64,000 nt of DNA from contig NZ_QUWK01000009.1 in assembly GCF_003429665.1 (NCBI RefSeq), positions 1 to 64,000 on the forward strand, written 5' to 3'. Both the position numbers and the translations under genes were made by a program. Of this stretch, positions 1 to 9,854 are shown piece after piece. This DNA is from Sphaerochaeta halotolerans (GTDB lineage: Bacteria > Spirochaetota > Spirochaetia > Sphaerochaetales > Sphaerochaetaceae). The stretch's first letter is position 1. Each line of letters begins with the position of its first letter. The notes beneath the pieces are model-generated. The model saw nothing but the letters and a program-made list of their open reading frames with translations. It was not told the origin of the DNA and did no database searches.

Positions 1-926
1 AAGAAGTAGGCAACCGGGTCTATGGAATTGAATAGATTGGTGTCTTCAGTCTTCCAGACCTCGATGTTCTCCTGTTCTCCTTCGATGGTCCAAAGGTCAG
101 TAATGGGGGGCTCAGCAATACCACTTCTCCCTGCGATGAACATAGCCCCACCATCTGTCTGCACGCCTACCGAGGCAGCACTTGATCCGTGGACATGCAC
201 TTTGGCGTGGATGCCAGGTTTCTGGGAGTTAGATACCAGAATTGAAGCAATTGCCCCACTCTCAAATCGTACAGTCCCAACAGCGGTATCCTCTACCTCG
301 ATGTAGGGGTGGTTCACATTCTCCCACTGTGCATAGACCTCCTTGACCGGTCCAAGGTACCAGCAAAGCAGATCCAGCTGGTGAGGAGCCTGGTTTATCA
401 ACACACCGCCTCCCTCACTGTCCCACTTGCCTCTCCATGGGTCACTGTTGTAGTAGTCCTCATCTCGCCAGCCCAGCATCGTGACCTGGCCGATCATAGG
501 AGTACCGAGTTTCCCATCATCGATAGCCTTCCTGATACGCTGACTTGCAGGGAACCACCGGCGTTGGCTTATGACGCCAAGCTGCTTCTTTTCTTGCTTT
601 GCCACCTCGATCATGGCATCACATTCACTCACGGTAAGTGCCATCGGTTTCTCTACCAGGACATGGGCACCTGCCTGCAAGGCAGTAATGGCATGCTTCT
701 TGTGCAGTGGATGGGGGGTGGTGATGATTACAGCATCAACCTTTTCTTGTTTGACCATCTGCTGCATGTCGGTGAAAGGGGTAATGTTCCACTCAGCTGC
801 AAACGCCTCAGCTTTCTCCTTGTTCCTGCCCCAAACAGCAACCAAGCTACTCTCTTTTGCTTCCCTGATCGCCTTTGCATGAACGTGTGCTACCTTGCCA
901 TATCCTACCAGTGCATAACGAACCAT
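1..926 (-). CDS. Gfo/Idh/MocA family oxidoreductase (3' part missing at window edge)
   Basis: Reverse-strand translation from ATG at 926: MVRYALVGYGKVAHVHAKAIREAKESSLVAVWGRNKEKAEAF...HVLVEKPMALTVSECD; Rossmann GxGxxA and EKP motif; no stop before position 1. Confidence 0.9.
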   Translation of the reverse strand, partial: MVRYALVGYGKVAHVHAKAIREAKESSLVAVWGRNKEKAEAFAAEWNITPFTDMQQMVKQEKVDAVIITTPHPLHKKHAITALQAGAHVLVEKPMALTVSECDAMIEVAKQEKKQLGVISQRRWFPASQRIRKAIDDGKLGTPMIGQVTMLGWRDEDYYNSDPWRGKWDSEGGGVLINQAPHQLDLLCWYLGPVKEVYAQWENVNHPYIEVEDTAVGTVRFESGAIASILVSNSQKPGIHAKVHVHGSSAASVGVQTDGGAMFIAGRSGIAEPPITDLWTIEGEQENIEVWKTEDTNLFNSIDPVAYF

Positions 927-934
927 AGTTTTCC

Positions 935-1978
935 TCACTTTTTACCGGGAACCAGTACAACCTTGAGAAGTTCTTCTTCACGATTGTAGAGTTTGTCGAA
1001 CCAAAGCGGACCTTCTTCCAAAGGTGCCACCTTGCTGATCAAGTCATCCACCACAAGCGTCTTGTTTGCCATCATCTTTAGTACAGCTGGGTATTCCCCG
1101 TTGATTGCACACGTTCCCTGGAGTCTAATCTGTCGGGTTACGACCTGTTGTAGTGGAATTTTGATTTCAGGAGTGATATTTCCCACTAGAACAACCTCTC
1201 CTCCTTTTTTTACCAGGGAGAGCGCTGTCTGAACGGGAGCTGTAGCGCCCACTGCCTCAAAGACAAGGGGGAGCATTTGTCCTGCAGTAATCTGCTGGAC
1301 GTGTGAGAGCATATCGCTTTGTGTTGGATCAAATGCTTTGTCTGCACCTACCTCCAGAGCCTTTTTCCTTCTGTTCTCATCAAGATCCAATGCGATGATG
1401 GTACCACTGGTCATGGTCCTCAGTAGTTTGATGATCAGGAGCCCTATCAAACCGGCTCCTACCACTGCAACATCGTCTGCAAGAGAAACTTGGGCGAGTG
1501 AAATTGCATGGGCAGCAACGCCCGCTGGTTCAGCGAGGGATGCCTGTATAAAATCCAACGAGGGGGGAAGATGAAACAAGATTCGCTCTTCCACCAAGGC
1601 GTACTCGGCGAAAATGCCATCCTGTTTGTACTCTTCACAACTAACCCCAAGTACCCTGCGGTTGTCACAAAGATTGAACAAGCCTTGTCTGCAGTAGGAA
1701 CAGGTACCACAGTAGATGGTTGAGTCAAAGGTAACACGGTCACCAACGGCAAAGCCGGTGACCATCGCACCAACTTCTTCAATGACGCCACTTCCTTCGT
1801 GCCCCATAACAATAGGGGGGCGACGTCGCCCGCTTGATCCATCATAGCCGTGGACATCGCTACCACAGATGGCAGCTGCCTTGACGCGAATGAGCACCTG
1901 GGTAGGGGATGTGATGACAGGGCGCTCCACATCTTGCATTTCCAATTTCTTATAGTCAGTGAGAACAAGTGCTTGCAT
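935..1978 (-). CDS. Zinc-binding medium-chain alcohol/polyol dehydrogenase
   Basis: ICGSDVHGYDG, GHEGSGVIEEVG, four-Cys structural Zn motif CGTCSYCRQGLFNLC. Confidence 0.9.
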   Translation of the reverse strand: MQALVLTDYKKLEMQDVERPVITSPTQVLIRVKAAAICGSDVHGYDGSSGRRRPPIVMGHEGSGVIEEVGAMVTGFAVGDRVTFDSTIYCGTCSYCRQGLFNLCDNRRVLGVSCEEYKQDGIFAEYALVEERILFHLPPSLDFIQASLAEPAGVAAHAISLAQVSLADDVAVVGAGLIGLLIIKLLRTMTSGTIIALDLDENRRKKALEVGADKAFDPTQSDMLSHVQQITAGQMLPLVFEAVGATAPVQTALSLVKKGGEVVLVGNITPEIKIPLQQVVTRQIRLQGTCAINGEYPAVLKMMANKTLVVDDLISKVAPLEEGPLWFDKLYNREEELLKVVLVPGKK

Positions 1979-1980
1979 CT

Positions 1981-3081
1981 TTACCTCTGAATACGTGCAC
2001 TGCCACCCTGGGCAAGTGCTTCCACCTGGGCCAAGGTGGCCATGGTGGTATCACCGGGATAGCTGGTCAGGAGCGCTCCATGGGCCCAACCCAGGCGTAG
2101 TGCTTCCTCCGGCTCTTTCCCTTCCAACAGTCCATAGATGAGACCACTGGCAAAACCATCTCCCCCTCCAACCCGGTCATAGATATCCAGGTCACAGGTG
2201 GGAGCCTGATACCCCTTCCCATTGAGATGGAGTACTGCACTCCAGCGGTGTCGGTTGGTTGATTGTACTTCCCGCATGGTGGTTGCCACCGCCTTAATCT
2301 GGGGGAACCGCTTGGAAACGGTCTCCATCATTGCATAGAACGAGGATGGATCGAGCTTGTCAGTCTTGTGTACTTCCGGCCCCTTGAGCCCCAATCCGAG
2401 CTGGAGATCTTCTTCATTGCCGATGAGCACATCAACATGTTCAACGATGGAAGAAAGTGTCTCTTGGGCAACCTGCTGGGGATCTTGACCCGATTCAGCG
2501 ACGGACTTCCAAAGCTTCTCACGATAGTTCAGGTCGAAGGAGATGATAGCACCTTGTTCCTTTGCTTTTTCCATTGCATGGATGATCAGGGAAGGAATGG
2601 TTGGGGAGAGTGCACTGAAGATACCACCGCTGTGGAACCATCTCACCTTCTGGGTGAAGATGGCATCCCAGTCAAAGCTATCCTTGGTGAGTAAGGATGC
2701 CGCTTCATTGCTTCGGTTATAGAAAACCACCGGGGCGCGAAGCCCTTGGCCCCGATCGCTGTACACATGGGCCATATTGGGACCCCTGACCCCATCATGG
2801 GCAAAGCGTTTGTAGAACGCCTGTACCCCCATTCTTCTGACCTCGCTCTCAATTTTCTGTCCGACGGGGTAGTCTACCATTGCACTCGCAATGGCTGTTC
2901 TTTGCCCAAAGGCCCTGCTCAGGTTTGCAGCCACATTATATTCACCACCTGAAACATGCAAATCAAGATTCTGGGCATATTCGAAAGGAATTACACCCGG
3001 GTCGAGACGAACAACCAAAGCTCCAAGTGAGAGAAAATCCAAGGATGCGTCCTCTTTGTTTATGAGTGGAAATGATGCCAT
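1981..3081 (-). CDS. PfkB-family sugar kinase, 2-keto-3-deoxygluconate kinase-like
   Basis: PfkB signature DRVGGGDGFASGLIYGLLEG; NLSRAFGQ; next to gnd. Confidence 0.8.
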   Translation of the reverse strand: MASFPLINKEDASLDFLSLGALVVRLDPGVIPFEYAQNLDLHVSGGEYNVAANLSRAFGQRTAIASAMVDYPVGQKIESEVRRMGVQAFYKRFAHDGVRGPNMAHVYSDRGQGLRAPVVFYNRSNEAASLLTKDSFDWDAIFTQKVRWFHSGGIFSALSPTIPSLIIHAMEKAKEQGAIISFDLNYREKLWKSVAESGQDPQQVAQETLSSIVEHVDVLIGNEEDLQLGLGLKGPEVHKTDKLDPSSFYAMMETVSKRFPQIKAVATTMREVQSTNRHRWSAVLHLNGKGYQAPTCDLDIYDRVGGGDGFASGLIYGLLEGKEPEEALRLGWAHGALLTSYPGDTTMATLAQVEALAQGGSARIQR

Positions 3082-3100
3082 CTACAGACCTCCAGTGTGT

Positions 3101-4564
3101 TTATACGGTATAGGTGGTGCTGGCGGTATCTCCGCCACGACCGGTCCAGTTAGTGTGGAAAAACTCTCCCCGATTCTTGTCGATGCGTTCATAGGTATGG
3201 GCGCCAAAATAGTCTCTCTGTGCCTGTAGAAGGTTAGCGGGCAGATGTTCAGTTCTGTAGCTGTCAAACCAGGAGAGTGCAGCACTCAGGGAGGGGGTGG
3301 GAATACCATTCAGCGCAGCAGCAGCAACTACTTCTCTCAGACTTTGATGATTTTCCTCTAGGACCTGAACGAAGTAGGGGTCCATGATTAGGTTCTGCAG
3401 CATGGGATTCTTGGTAAATGCCTCACTGATCTTGTCCAGGGATGCAGAGCGGATGATGCAACCACCTCTCCACATGAGGGCAATCCCTCCTAGGTCTAGG
3501 TCCCAGTTGTTTGTCTCTCCTGCTGTCTTGATCAGGCTGAATCCCTGTGCGTAGCTGATAATCTTCGCAGCGTAGAGTGCCTTGCCAAGCATGGTGATGA
3601 ATGCTTTCTGATCAGAAACAGGGTGGTTGGGTGCTAAGTTGAACACTTTACTGGCTGCAAGACGTTCGTCCTTCTGGCTGGAAACACTTCTTGCAAAGAC
3701 CGATTCAACGATCAAGGTCAAGGGAACACCCTCATGAAGTGCGCTGATGCCAGTCCATTTGCCGGTCCCTTTCTGTCCGGCTGTATCAAGAATCTTGTCA
3801 AGCAGGAAGGACCCGTCTTCTTCCTTATATCCAAGGATGTCCGTGGTAATCTCAATCAGGTAGCTGTCCAGGTCGCCTTCATTCCAATGAGAGAAGATAC
3901 GCTGCATGCTCTCATTGTCAAGCTTCAAGAGACGATGCATGAGGTCGTAGATCTCACCGATAAGTTGCATGTCCCCATACTCGATACCGTTGTGCACCAT
4001 CTTTACATAATGCCCTGCGCCTCCGCTTCCGATCCAGTCGCAGCAGGGCTGTCCATGTACATGTGCGCTGATGCCCTGGAGTATGGGCTTCACTGCCTCC
4101 CATGCAGATTTTGAGCCACCAGGCATGATGGATGGTCCCTTCAATGCCCCCTCTTCACCTCCCGATACACCTGTACCTATGTAGAGCAAACCCTTGCTTT
4201 CTACGAAGGCCATTCTCCTCTCGCTGTCTTCGTAATTGGAATTTCCCCCATCGATGATGATATCTCCTGCCTCCAGGAGTGGGATAAGCTTTTCAATGGT
4301 GTCATCGACAGCTTTTCCTGCCTTTACCATCATCATCACTTTTCTGGGACGTTCCAGATTTTCAACCAGTTCTTCAAGGCTGTGGGTACCTATGATGTTC
4401 TTTCCTTTCGCCCTGGAATCAAGGAAGGCATCGACTTTCGCGATGCTCCTGTTGAAGACAGCGACACGAAACCCTTTGCTTTCCATATTGAGCACCAGGT
4501 TTTCTCCCATTACTGCAAGACCAATAAGGCCGATTTTTGCTTTCATTGGTGTATGGCTCCTCAT
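3101..4564 (-). CDS. gnd: 6-phosphogluconate dehydrogenase, decarboxylating
   Basis: IGLIGLAVMGENLVLNMESKGF, GTGVSGGEEGALKGPSIMPGG, GQKGTGKWT motifs. Confidence 0.96.
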   Translation of the reverse strand: MRSHTPMKAKIGLIGLAVMGENLVLNMESKGFRVAVFNRSIAKVDAFLDSRAKGKNIIGTHSLEELVENLERPRKVMMMVKAGKAVDDTIEKLIPLLEAGDIIIDGGNSNYEDSERRMAFVESKGLLYIGTGVSGGEEGALKGPSIMPGGSKSAWEAVKPILQGISAHVHGQPCCDWIGSGGAGHYVKMVHNGIEYGDMQLIGEIYDLMHRLLKLDNESMQRIFSHWNEGDLDSYLIEITTDILGYKEEDGSFLLDKILDTAGQKGTGKWTGISALHEGVPLTLIVESVFARSVSSQKDERLAASKVFNLAPNHPVSDQKAFITMLGKALYAAKIISYAQGFSLIKTAGETNNWDLDLGGIALMWRGGCIIRSASLDKISEAFTKNPMLQNLIMDPYFVQVLEENHQSLREVVAAAALNGIPTPSLSAALSWFDSYRTEHLPANLLQAQRDYFGAHTYERIDKNRGEFFHTNWTGRGGDTASTTYTV

Positions 4565-4565
4565 C

Positions 4566-5408
4566 TTAAATTCTTCGTTTTGCGATTACATCTCTCATTT
4601 TATTCAAATTTTCCACCCCTGAGTTCTCCAAAAGTTCAAGGATTTCCACATACAGGACATCGATGAGAACCAAGGAGGTGATTCTTGCGGAGAAGGACTC
4701 TGCGACAATTCGGGAGCAACAGGCTCTAACTGGCAGTACATAGTCTCCTAGTTTTGCTAGGGGAGAGCGTCCATTGCTGGTTAAAATCAGCAACTTGGCT
4801 CCATTGTTCCTCAGTTCTTCTGCCAAGGCAAGGGTATCATACCCTTCGCCGGTGTGGCTTATGATCAATGCAACATCATCCTTTGTCGCTTGACTGGCAA
4901 GCATCAGCTGCATATGAAAGTCTGCAGCGTACTGACAGTTGATTCCTGTTCTGATCAACTTATGGTAGGCATCTTGTGCAAGGGTATTGGATCCTCCTAG
5001 TCCCATGAGAAATACAGAGTGAGCCTTGGCTATCAGGTTCGCGATTTCCTTGATAGCCTTACGGTCAATGCTCAGCAATGTTTCTGCAAGCGTTTGCTGT
5101 GCATTCTTGAAGACCATGTCTACGACATCTTCTCCCTCGGTCACCTCTGTTTCAAAAAGTTGTTCATTTCTGGGTATGGTTTCCCTTGCGAGAGCGATTC
5201 GAAAGCGCTGATATCCTGAGTATCCCAGCTTGCGTGCAAAACGCACCATGGTTGATTCGCTGATCCCAATTCTTTCAGCAAGTTTCTCAATACTCGGGTT
5301 TACCGATTCCTTGGGGTGCTCAAGGATGAAGTCAGCTATTTTTTTCTCTTTCGCACTGAGTGTGTGATACTTGCTCCGAATTGTATAGATGGCACTGACT
5401 TCCTGCAT
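4566..5408 (-). CDS. MurR/RpiR family transcriptional regulator (HTH + SIS domain)
   Basis: N-terminal HTH_6 (LAERIGISESTMVRFARKLGYSGYQRFR) and SIS domain (FLMGLGGSNTLAQDAYHKL). Confidence 0.92.
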   Translation of the reverse strand: MQEVSAIYTIRSKYHTLSAKEKKIADFILEHPKESVNPSIEKLAERIGISESTMVRFARKLGYSGYQRFRIALARETIPRNEQLFETEVTEGEDVVDMVFKNAQQTLAETLLSIDRKAIKEIANLIAKAHSVFLMGLGGSNTLAQDAYHKLIRTGINCQYAADFHMQLMLASQATKDDVALIISHTGEGYDTLALAEELRNNGAKLLILTSNGRSPLAKLGDYVLPVRACCSRIVAESFSARITSLVLIDVLYVEILELLENSGVENLNKMRDVIAKRRI

Positions 5409-5435
5409 AGAGCTCCTCTTGTAGGTAGTATAGTA

Positions 5436-5472
5436 TGAAAAAAATATTCAGGCAATGAGAAAAAAATATTCA
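5436..5472. promoter_or_regulatory. Candidate RpiR operator: two exact GAAAAAAATATTCA copies, 22 bp apart
   Basis: gaaaaaaatattca at 5437-5450 and 5459-5472; TGAA-N7-TTCA partial palindrome; lies between the divergent regulator and ABC operon. Confidence 0.5.
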
Positions 5473-5555
5473 TTTATCGCTATACAATTTCAAAAAAGGG
5501 GGTATACTATAGCTAAAAGGTTGTATTTGTACAATTTTACAAAGGAGATGAAGAA

Positions 5556-6827
5556 ATGAAGACGAAAACAATGATCGTTTTTGTGTTGTTGCTCGGGCTT
5601 TTGTTGGCACCGATGTTTGCACAAGGGACAAAAGATGCAGCTCCGCAAGAAATTCGTGTTTTGTTGGCGAACCACCCTTACGGTGAGTTGCTGAAGACCA
5701 AGATTCCTGAATTCGAAGCAGAGACTGGAATCAAGGTGAACTATGAGAGTCTGCAGGAAAGCCAGCTTACCAATAAGTTGACCACTGAATTCGCAACCAA
5801 CAGTTCTACCGTTGATGTGTTTATGACACGTCCACTCCAGGAAGGCTTGATGTTCATCAAGAATGGTTGGTATGAGAGTTTGGACAACTATGACTTTGCT
5901 GATTATCCTAAGAACTCAGTTGATATCGGCCGGAAAGATGGGAAAGCGTATATTGTTCCTCTCGTAACCGAGTGGCAGGTCATGTACTACCGCAAGGATT
6001 TGTTCCGTAAGGCTGGTCTCTCAATTCCAACCACGTTTGCAGAACTTGAGAATGCTGCAAGAGTCTTGAACAAGGATGGAATTGCAGGTATTGCCTCGAG
6101 AGGCAAGGGTGCTGCAGCAGTAACCCAGCTTTCTTCCTATGTCTACAACTTTGGTGGTAGGTATCTTGAGAATGGAGAGGCTGTTTTTGATAGCCCAGAG
6201 GCAATCGAAGCCATTCGTTATTATGGGAAATTGCTTGGAAATTATGGACCACAGGGTGTGACAAGCATGTCCTGGGAAAATATCATGCCAGTGTTCCAGG
6301 CTGGAAAGGTCGCAATGTGGACTGATGCAAGTGTCTTCTATGGACAGATTGTCGATCCAGCAAAGACCCAGATTCCCGCAGAGGACATTGGGATTGCACA
6401 GCTTCCCAGAGGGCCAAAAGATGATTCACCGTTCACTGTAGTTTCTTGGGGTATGGCAATGTCCTCAGCTTCAAAGAACAAGGATGCTGCACAGAAATTC
6501 CTCGACTGGGCAACAAGCAAGGAACTGGCCAAAGAAGGTATGCTCTCGAACATTACCATGGCTCGAAACTCCGCTTGGGCTGATGCTGAGGTCAGAGCAG
6601 TCATGAATCCGGGTTTGGTTGAGACACAGGCCCATGCCGCAAAGAACGGATACCCGTTTGACCGTCCATTCATGAGTTCTGTTGGACAGGCTCGTGACCT
6701 GATTGGAGAGGTTATCATCGAATCCATCAACACCAAGGGGACTTCAAGCAAGCTTGAGGCACTTGCCAGAGAAAAGGCAGATGCTGTCGATGAGCTTTTG
6801 AAGGCTGACGGTGAGTACGGACTCTAA
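5556..6827 (+). CDS. ABC transporter extracellular solute-binding protein (family 1, sugar)
   Basis: Signal peptide MKTKTMIVFVLLLGLLLAPMFAQG; SBP_bac_1-like sequence EIRVLLANHPYGELLKTKIPEFEAETGIKVNYE. Confidence 0.93.
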   Translation: MKTKTMIVFVLLLGLLLAPMFAQGTKDAAPQEIRVLLANHPYGELLKTKIPEFEAETGIKVNYESLQESQLTNKLTTEFATNSSTVDVFMTRPLQEGLMFIKNGWYESLDNYDFADYPKNSVDIGRKDGKAYIVPLVTEWQVMYYRKDLFRKAGLSIPTTFAELENAARVLNKDGIAGIASRGKGAAAVTQLSSYVYNFGGRYLENGEAVFDSPEAIEAIRYYGKLLGNYGPQGVTSMSWENIMPVFQAGKVAMWTDASVFYGQIVDPAKTQIPAEDIGIAQLPRGPKDDSPFTVVSWGMAMSSASKNKDAAQKFLDWATSKELAKEGMLSNITMARNSAWADAEVRAVMNPGLVETQAHAAKNGYPFDRPFMSSVGQARDLIGEVIIESINTKGTSSKLEALAREKADAVDELLKADGEYGL

Positions 6828-6846
6828 GTAAGTAGTAACTGGAATT

Positions 6847-6871
6847 GGCCGACCGAGCGTATCGGTCGGCC
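6847..6871 (+). terminator. Perfect intercistronic hairpin (10-bp stem, 5-nt loop) after the binding-protein gene
   Basis: GGCCGACCGA-gcgta-TCGGTCGGCC; no T-tract, so more likely an RNA-stabilising or attenuating element. Confidence 0.7.
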
Positions 6872-6895
6872 TATCGCATTGCAAGGAGTTGTCCC

Positions 6896-7774
6896 ATGGC
6901 CAAACAAGGTTTCTTAGAAAAAAATCTACGCTATTTATTCCCACTGCCTGCTGTACTATTCGTGATAATACTGATGGTGTTTCCGGTAGTGTATACATTC
7001 TTTCTTAGTTTTACTGATTGGTCATTGACCAGCGGGAAACCTCTCTCTATTGTGGGATTAGAAAGTTACCTCAAGGTGCTCAAGGAACCCAGGTTTATAG
7101 AGTCACTGGGAAGGACTTTCTACTTTACGTTTGGGGCAGTAATCGTGGAGATGGTTCTTGGAACCGTCCTTGCCCTGATTCTCAACCGGAAGTTCAAAGG
7201 GCAGGGTATGGTGAAAACCTTGTTGTTGTTGCCCTTGGTTGCAACTCCGGTTGCCATTGGTATTGTGTGGAACCTGTTTTACGATCCGACAATTGGTATT
7301 CTCAACTATGTGCTTAGCGTACTGAAGCTACCACAGAGTGGGTGGGTCAGTGATGCTAGGACCGTTATGCCTTCCTTGATTCTGGTGGATATCTGGGAGT
7401 GGACACCTATGATTACCATTATCGTCCTTGCAGGTCTTGCTGGTTTACCCTCTGAACCCTATGAATCGGCCAGGGTAGATGGGGCAAATGCCAGACAGGT
7501 TCTGTTTCAAATTACGCTTCCTATGTTGATGCCGACAATTCTTACTGCTGTTATCCTTCGGGCCATCGATGCCTTAAAAACCTATGATATCATCTACTCG
7601 ATGACTGGGGGAGGGCCAGGGTATGCTTCGGAGAACCTGAATGTCTTGGCGTTTAAATATAGCTTTGAATATTTCAGAATGGGGCAGAGTGCTGTCATGT
7701 TGGTCTTCCTGTTTGCCATCGTCATGCTCTTCAGCTTGATGGTGATGCGCGTACGTAGCATTTTCGAGTTGTAG
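6896..7774 (+). CDS. ABC transporter permease (MalF/UgpA-type)
   Basis: ATG at 6896 preceded by gcaaggag; EAA loop EPYESARVDGANARQVLFQITLPML. Confidence 0.93.
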   Translation: MAKQGFLEKNLRYLFPLPAVLFVIILMVFPVVYTFFLSFTDWSLTSGKPLSIVGLESYLKVLKEPRFIESLGRTFYFTFGAVIVEMVLGTVLALILNRKFKGQGMVKTLLLLPLVATPVAIGIVWNLFYDPTIGILNYVLSVLKLPQSGWVSDARTVMPSLILVDIWEWTPMITIIVLAGLAGLPSEPYESARVDGANARQVLFQITLPMLMPTILTAVILRAIDALKTYDIIYSMTGGGPGYASENLNVLAFKYSFEYFRMGQSAVMLVFLFAIVMLFSLMVMRVRSIFEL

Positions 7775-7785
7775 GAGGCCAAGAC

Positions 7786-8601
7786 ATGCAGAGAAAACCC
7801 ATTCACTCAATACTCTTCGGCATTATGCTGTTGTTGATCATCATACCAATCCTGTTTCCCTTTATCTGGATGCTGATGAGTTCGTTTAAGACCCAAGTTG
7901 ACATCATCAGTTGGCCTCCAAAGTTCATATTTACCCCAGTGATGCAGAACTATGAAAGGGTGTTCATAGAGCAGGATTTCCTGCACTACATGAAAAACTC
8001 AGTTATTGTATCGGTGGTAAGTGTATTCTTTTCACTTATTCTTGGGCTTCCTGCAGCCTATTCCATTGCTCGGTACAAGCAGAATAAACTTTCTGTCTTT
8101 ATCTTGGTCGCACGCTTGATGCCAGGCATTTCATTTCTTATGCCTTGGTACATTGTCTTCTCAAGGCTACACTTGATGGATAGTTATGTTGCGTTGATCC
8201 TCAGCCATATGCTTATTGCACTTCCTTTGGTCGTATGGGTTATGGCTCCTTACTTCGATTCGGTACCTCGTGAGCTTGAAGAGGCTGCAATGGTGGACGG
8301 GCTGACACAGCAAAGTGCGTTCCTCAAGATTTTGTTGCCACTCTCCGGCCCTGGGGTAGTTACGGCAACCACGTTGAGTTTCATCTTCAGTTGGAACAAC
8401 TTCATGTTCAGCCAGGTGTTGAGTCAACAGAAAACAAGAACGCTCCCCATCGCTGTATATAACTTCCTAAGCTATGTTGAAGTTGACTGGGGTGCAGTCA
8501 TGGCAGCTGCGGTAGTCATCATGGCCCCGGCAATTATTCTTACGATGTTCTTCCAGAAGTATGTTGTCAAAGGACTTACAATGGGAGCTGTGAAAGGATA
8601 G
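7786..8601 (+). CDS. ABC transporter permease (MalG/UgpE-type)
   Basis: EAA loop PRELEEAAMVDGLTQQSAFLKILLPLSGPG; six hydrophobic segments. Confidence 0.93.
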   Translation: MQRKPIHSILFGIMLLLIIIPILFPFIWMLMSSFKTQVDIISWPPKFIFTPVMQNYERVFIEQDFLHYMKNSVIVSVVSVFFSLILGLPAAYSIARYKQNKLSVFILVARLMPGISFLMPWYIVFSRLHLMDSYVALILSHMLIALPLVVWVMAPYFDSVPRELEEAAMVDGLTQQSAFLKILLPLSGPGVVTATTLSFIFSWNNFMFSQVLSQQKTRTLPIAVYNFLSYVEVDWGAVMAAAVVIMAPAIILTMFFQKYVVKGLTMGAVKG

Positions 8602-8640
8602 TCCCGCTTTCTCTTGATGCTTGTCTAGTTTCCCCCCCAT

Positions 8641-8667
8641 ACCCTCTGCTATACTGTAGCAGAGGGT
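8641..8667 (+). promoter_or_regulatory. Perfect 11-bp hairpin immediately upstream of the 8675 start codon
   Basis: ACCCTCTGCTA-tactg-TAGCAGAGGGT; the SD-like GAGGG lies in the right arm. Confidence 0.6.
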
Positions 8668-8674
8668 TTCCTAC

Positions 8675-9481
8675 ATGAGAAGAATCGGTGTTCACGAAAC
8701 TCGTTTCAAGGAATACGGGAACGACGATGTCGTAGCCCTGTTTCCCAAAGTGAGGGAGAACGAATACAATCTGCTCGAAATCAAGGCAGAACGCTTGCTC
8801 TCCTTATCTCCCCTTGGGTTTAAACGGATATCCTTGGAAGCCCGAAATTTCCAGCTTGATCTCTCCTATTCCCTTGTCCTTGGCCCTCTCTATGACCTCT
8901 CATCCCAGGAGGAAGAGGTGAGAAAAAGGGGACTCTCAACAGTTGAACAAATCATCAGGAACATCGGGCAAATGGGTGGAGGAAGCCTAAATGGACCTTT
9001 TTACACTTCTTTTCCTCCTGTGCTCCACTTGAAACCTCAGAAGGATCGCTTATTTGAACAGAGTGTAGGCAGTCTAAGAACATTGGCTATCATTGCTGAG
9101 AACGAGGATGTCTTGTTGAACATCCGTCCGGTAAATCGTTACGAACACTTCTTTTTGAACACTGCCTCAGATGCTCTGCAGTTCGTCCGGGCAGTCAATC
9201 ATCCCAGTTGCGGGATTGATCTTGATACCTTCCATATGAATATCGAGGAGTCGGACATGCTTGCAGCATTCGAGCAAGCCGGGTACTACCTACACTGCAT
9301 CCATATCAGGGAGAACAATGGACAGGCAGTGGGCAAGGGACAGTTACCATGGGATCTTATCAAGGAAAGACTTGATCTCATACACTTTGAAGGTTCGCTT
9401 GTCCATGCCCCAGAGAGTGATATTCAGGATATGGAGATACCTCCTTTTGAGGGTAAGAAGATTAGGCAGATACTTAGCTAG
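8675..9481 (+). CDS. Sugar phosphate isomerase/epimerase family protein (AP endonuclease 2-like TIM barrel)
   Basis: GIDLDTFHMNIEE, HIRENNGQAVGKGQLPWDLI motifs typical of the family. Confidence 0.8.
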   Translation: MRRIGVHETRFKEYGNDDVVALFPKVRENEYNLLEIKAERLLSLSPLGFKRISLEARNFQLDLSYSLVLGPLYDLSSQEEEVRKRGLSTVEQIIRNIGQMGGGSLNGPFYTSFPPVLHLKPQKDRLFEQSVGSLRTLAIIAENEDVLLNIRPVNRYEHFFLNTASDALQFVRAVNHPSCGIDLDTFHMNIEESDMLAAFEQAGYYLHCIHIRENNGQAVGKGQLPWDLIKERLDLIHFEGSLVHAPESDIQDMEIPPFEGKKIRQILS

Positions 9482-9530
9482 GAGCTTTTCTTCCTTCCTT
9501 AAATTATGTAGGCTGTTTGCAGGAGCACCT

Positions 9531-9854
9531 ATGCATAAAAATACATATGATACTACAAGTGTGATTACCATGGCCCCTGGAGTTTCCAGAAGGGTTCTTT
9601 CCCATACTTCAGAACTGATGTTGGTTGAGGTAACCTTCGCTTCTGGTGCGGTGGTTCCTGCCCATAGTCACCCCCATCAGCAAATAAGCTATATCAAGTC
9701 AGGGCGTTTTTCGTTTACAAACAACGGAGAGGAAGTGGTAGCAGATCCTTCCGATTCCCTGGTATTTCCTTCGAACGTGGAGCATGGTGTCACCTGTTTG
9801 GAAAATGGTGTGGTGCTCGATTGCTTCACCCCCGCTCGAGAGGATTTTCTTTAG
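9531..9854 (+). CDS. Cupin-domain protein
   Basis: Internal ATG after gcaggagcacct; VVPAHSHPHQQISYIKSGRFSFTNNGEE...VFPSNVEHGV cupin motifs. Confidence 0.85.
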   Translation: MHKNTYDTTSVITMAPGVSRRVLSHTSELMLVEVTFASGAVVPAHSHPHQQISYIKSGRFSFTNNGEEVVADPSDSLVFPSNVEHGVTCLENGVVLDCFTPAREDFL

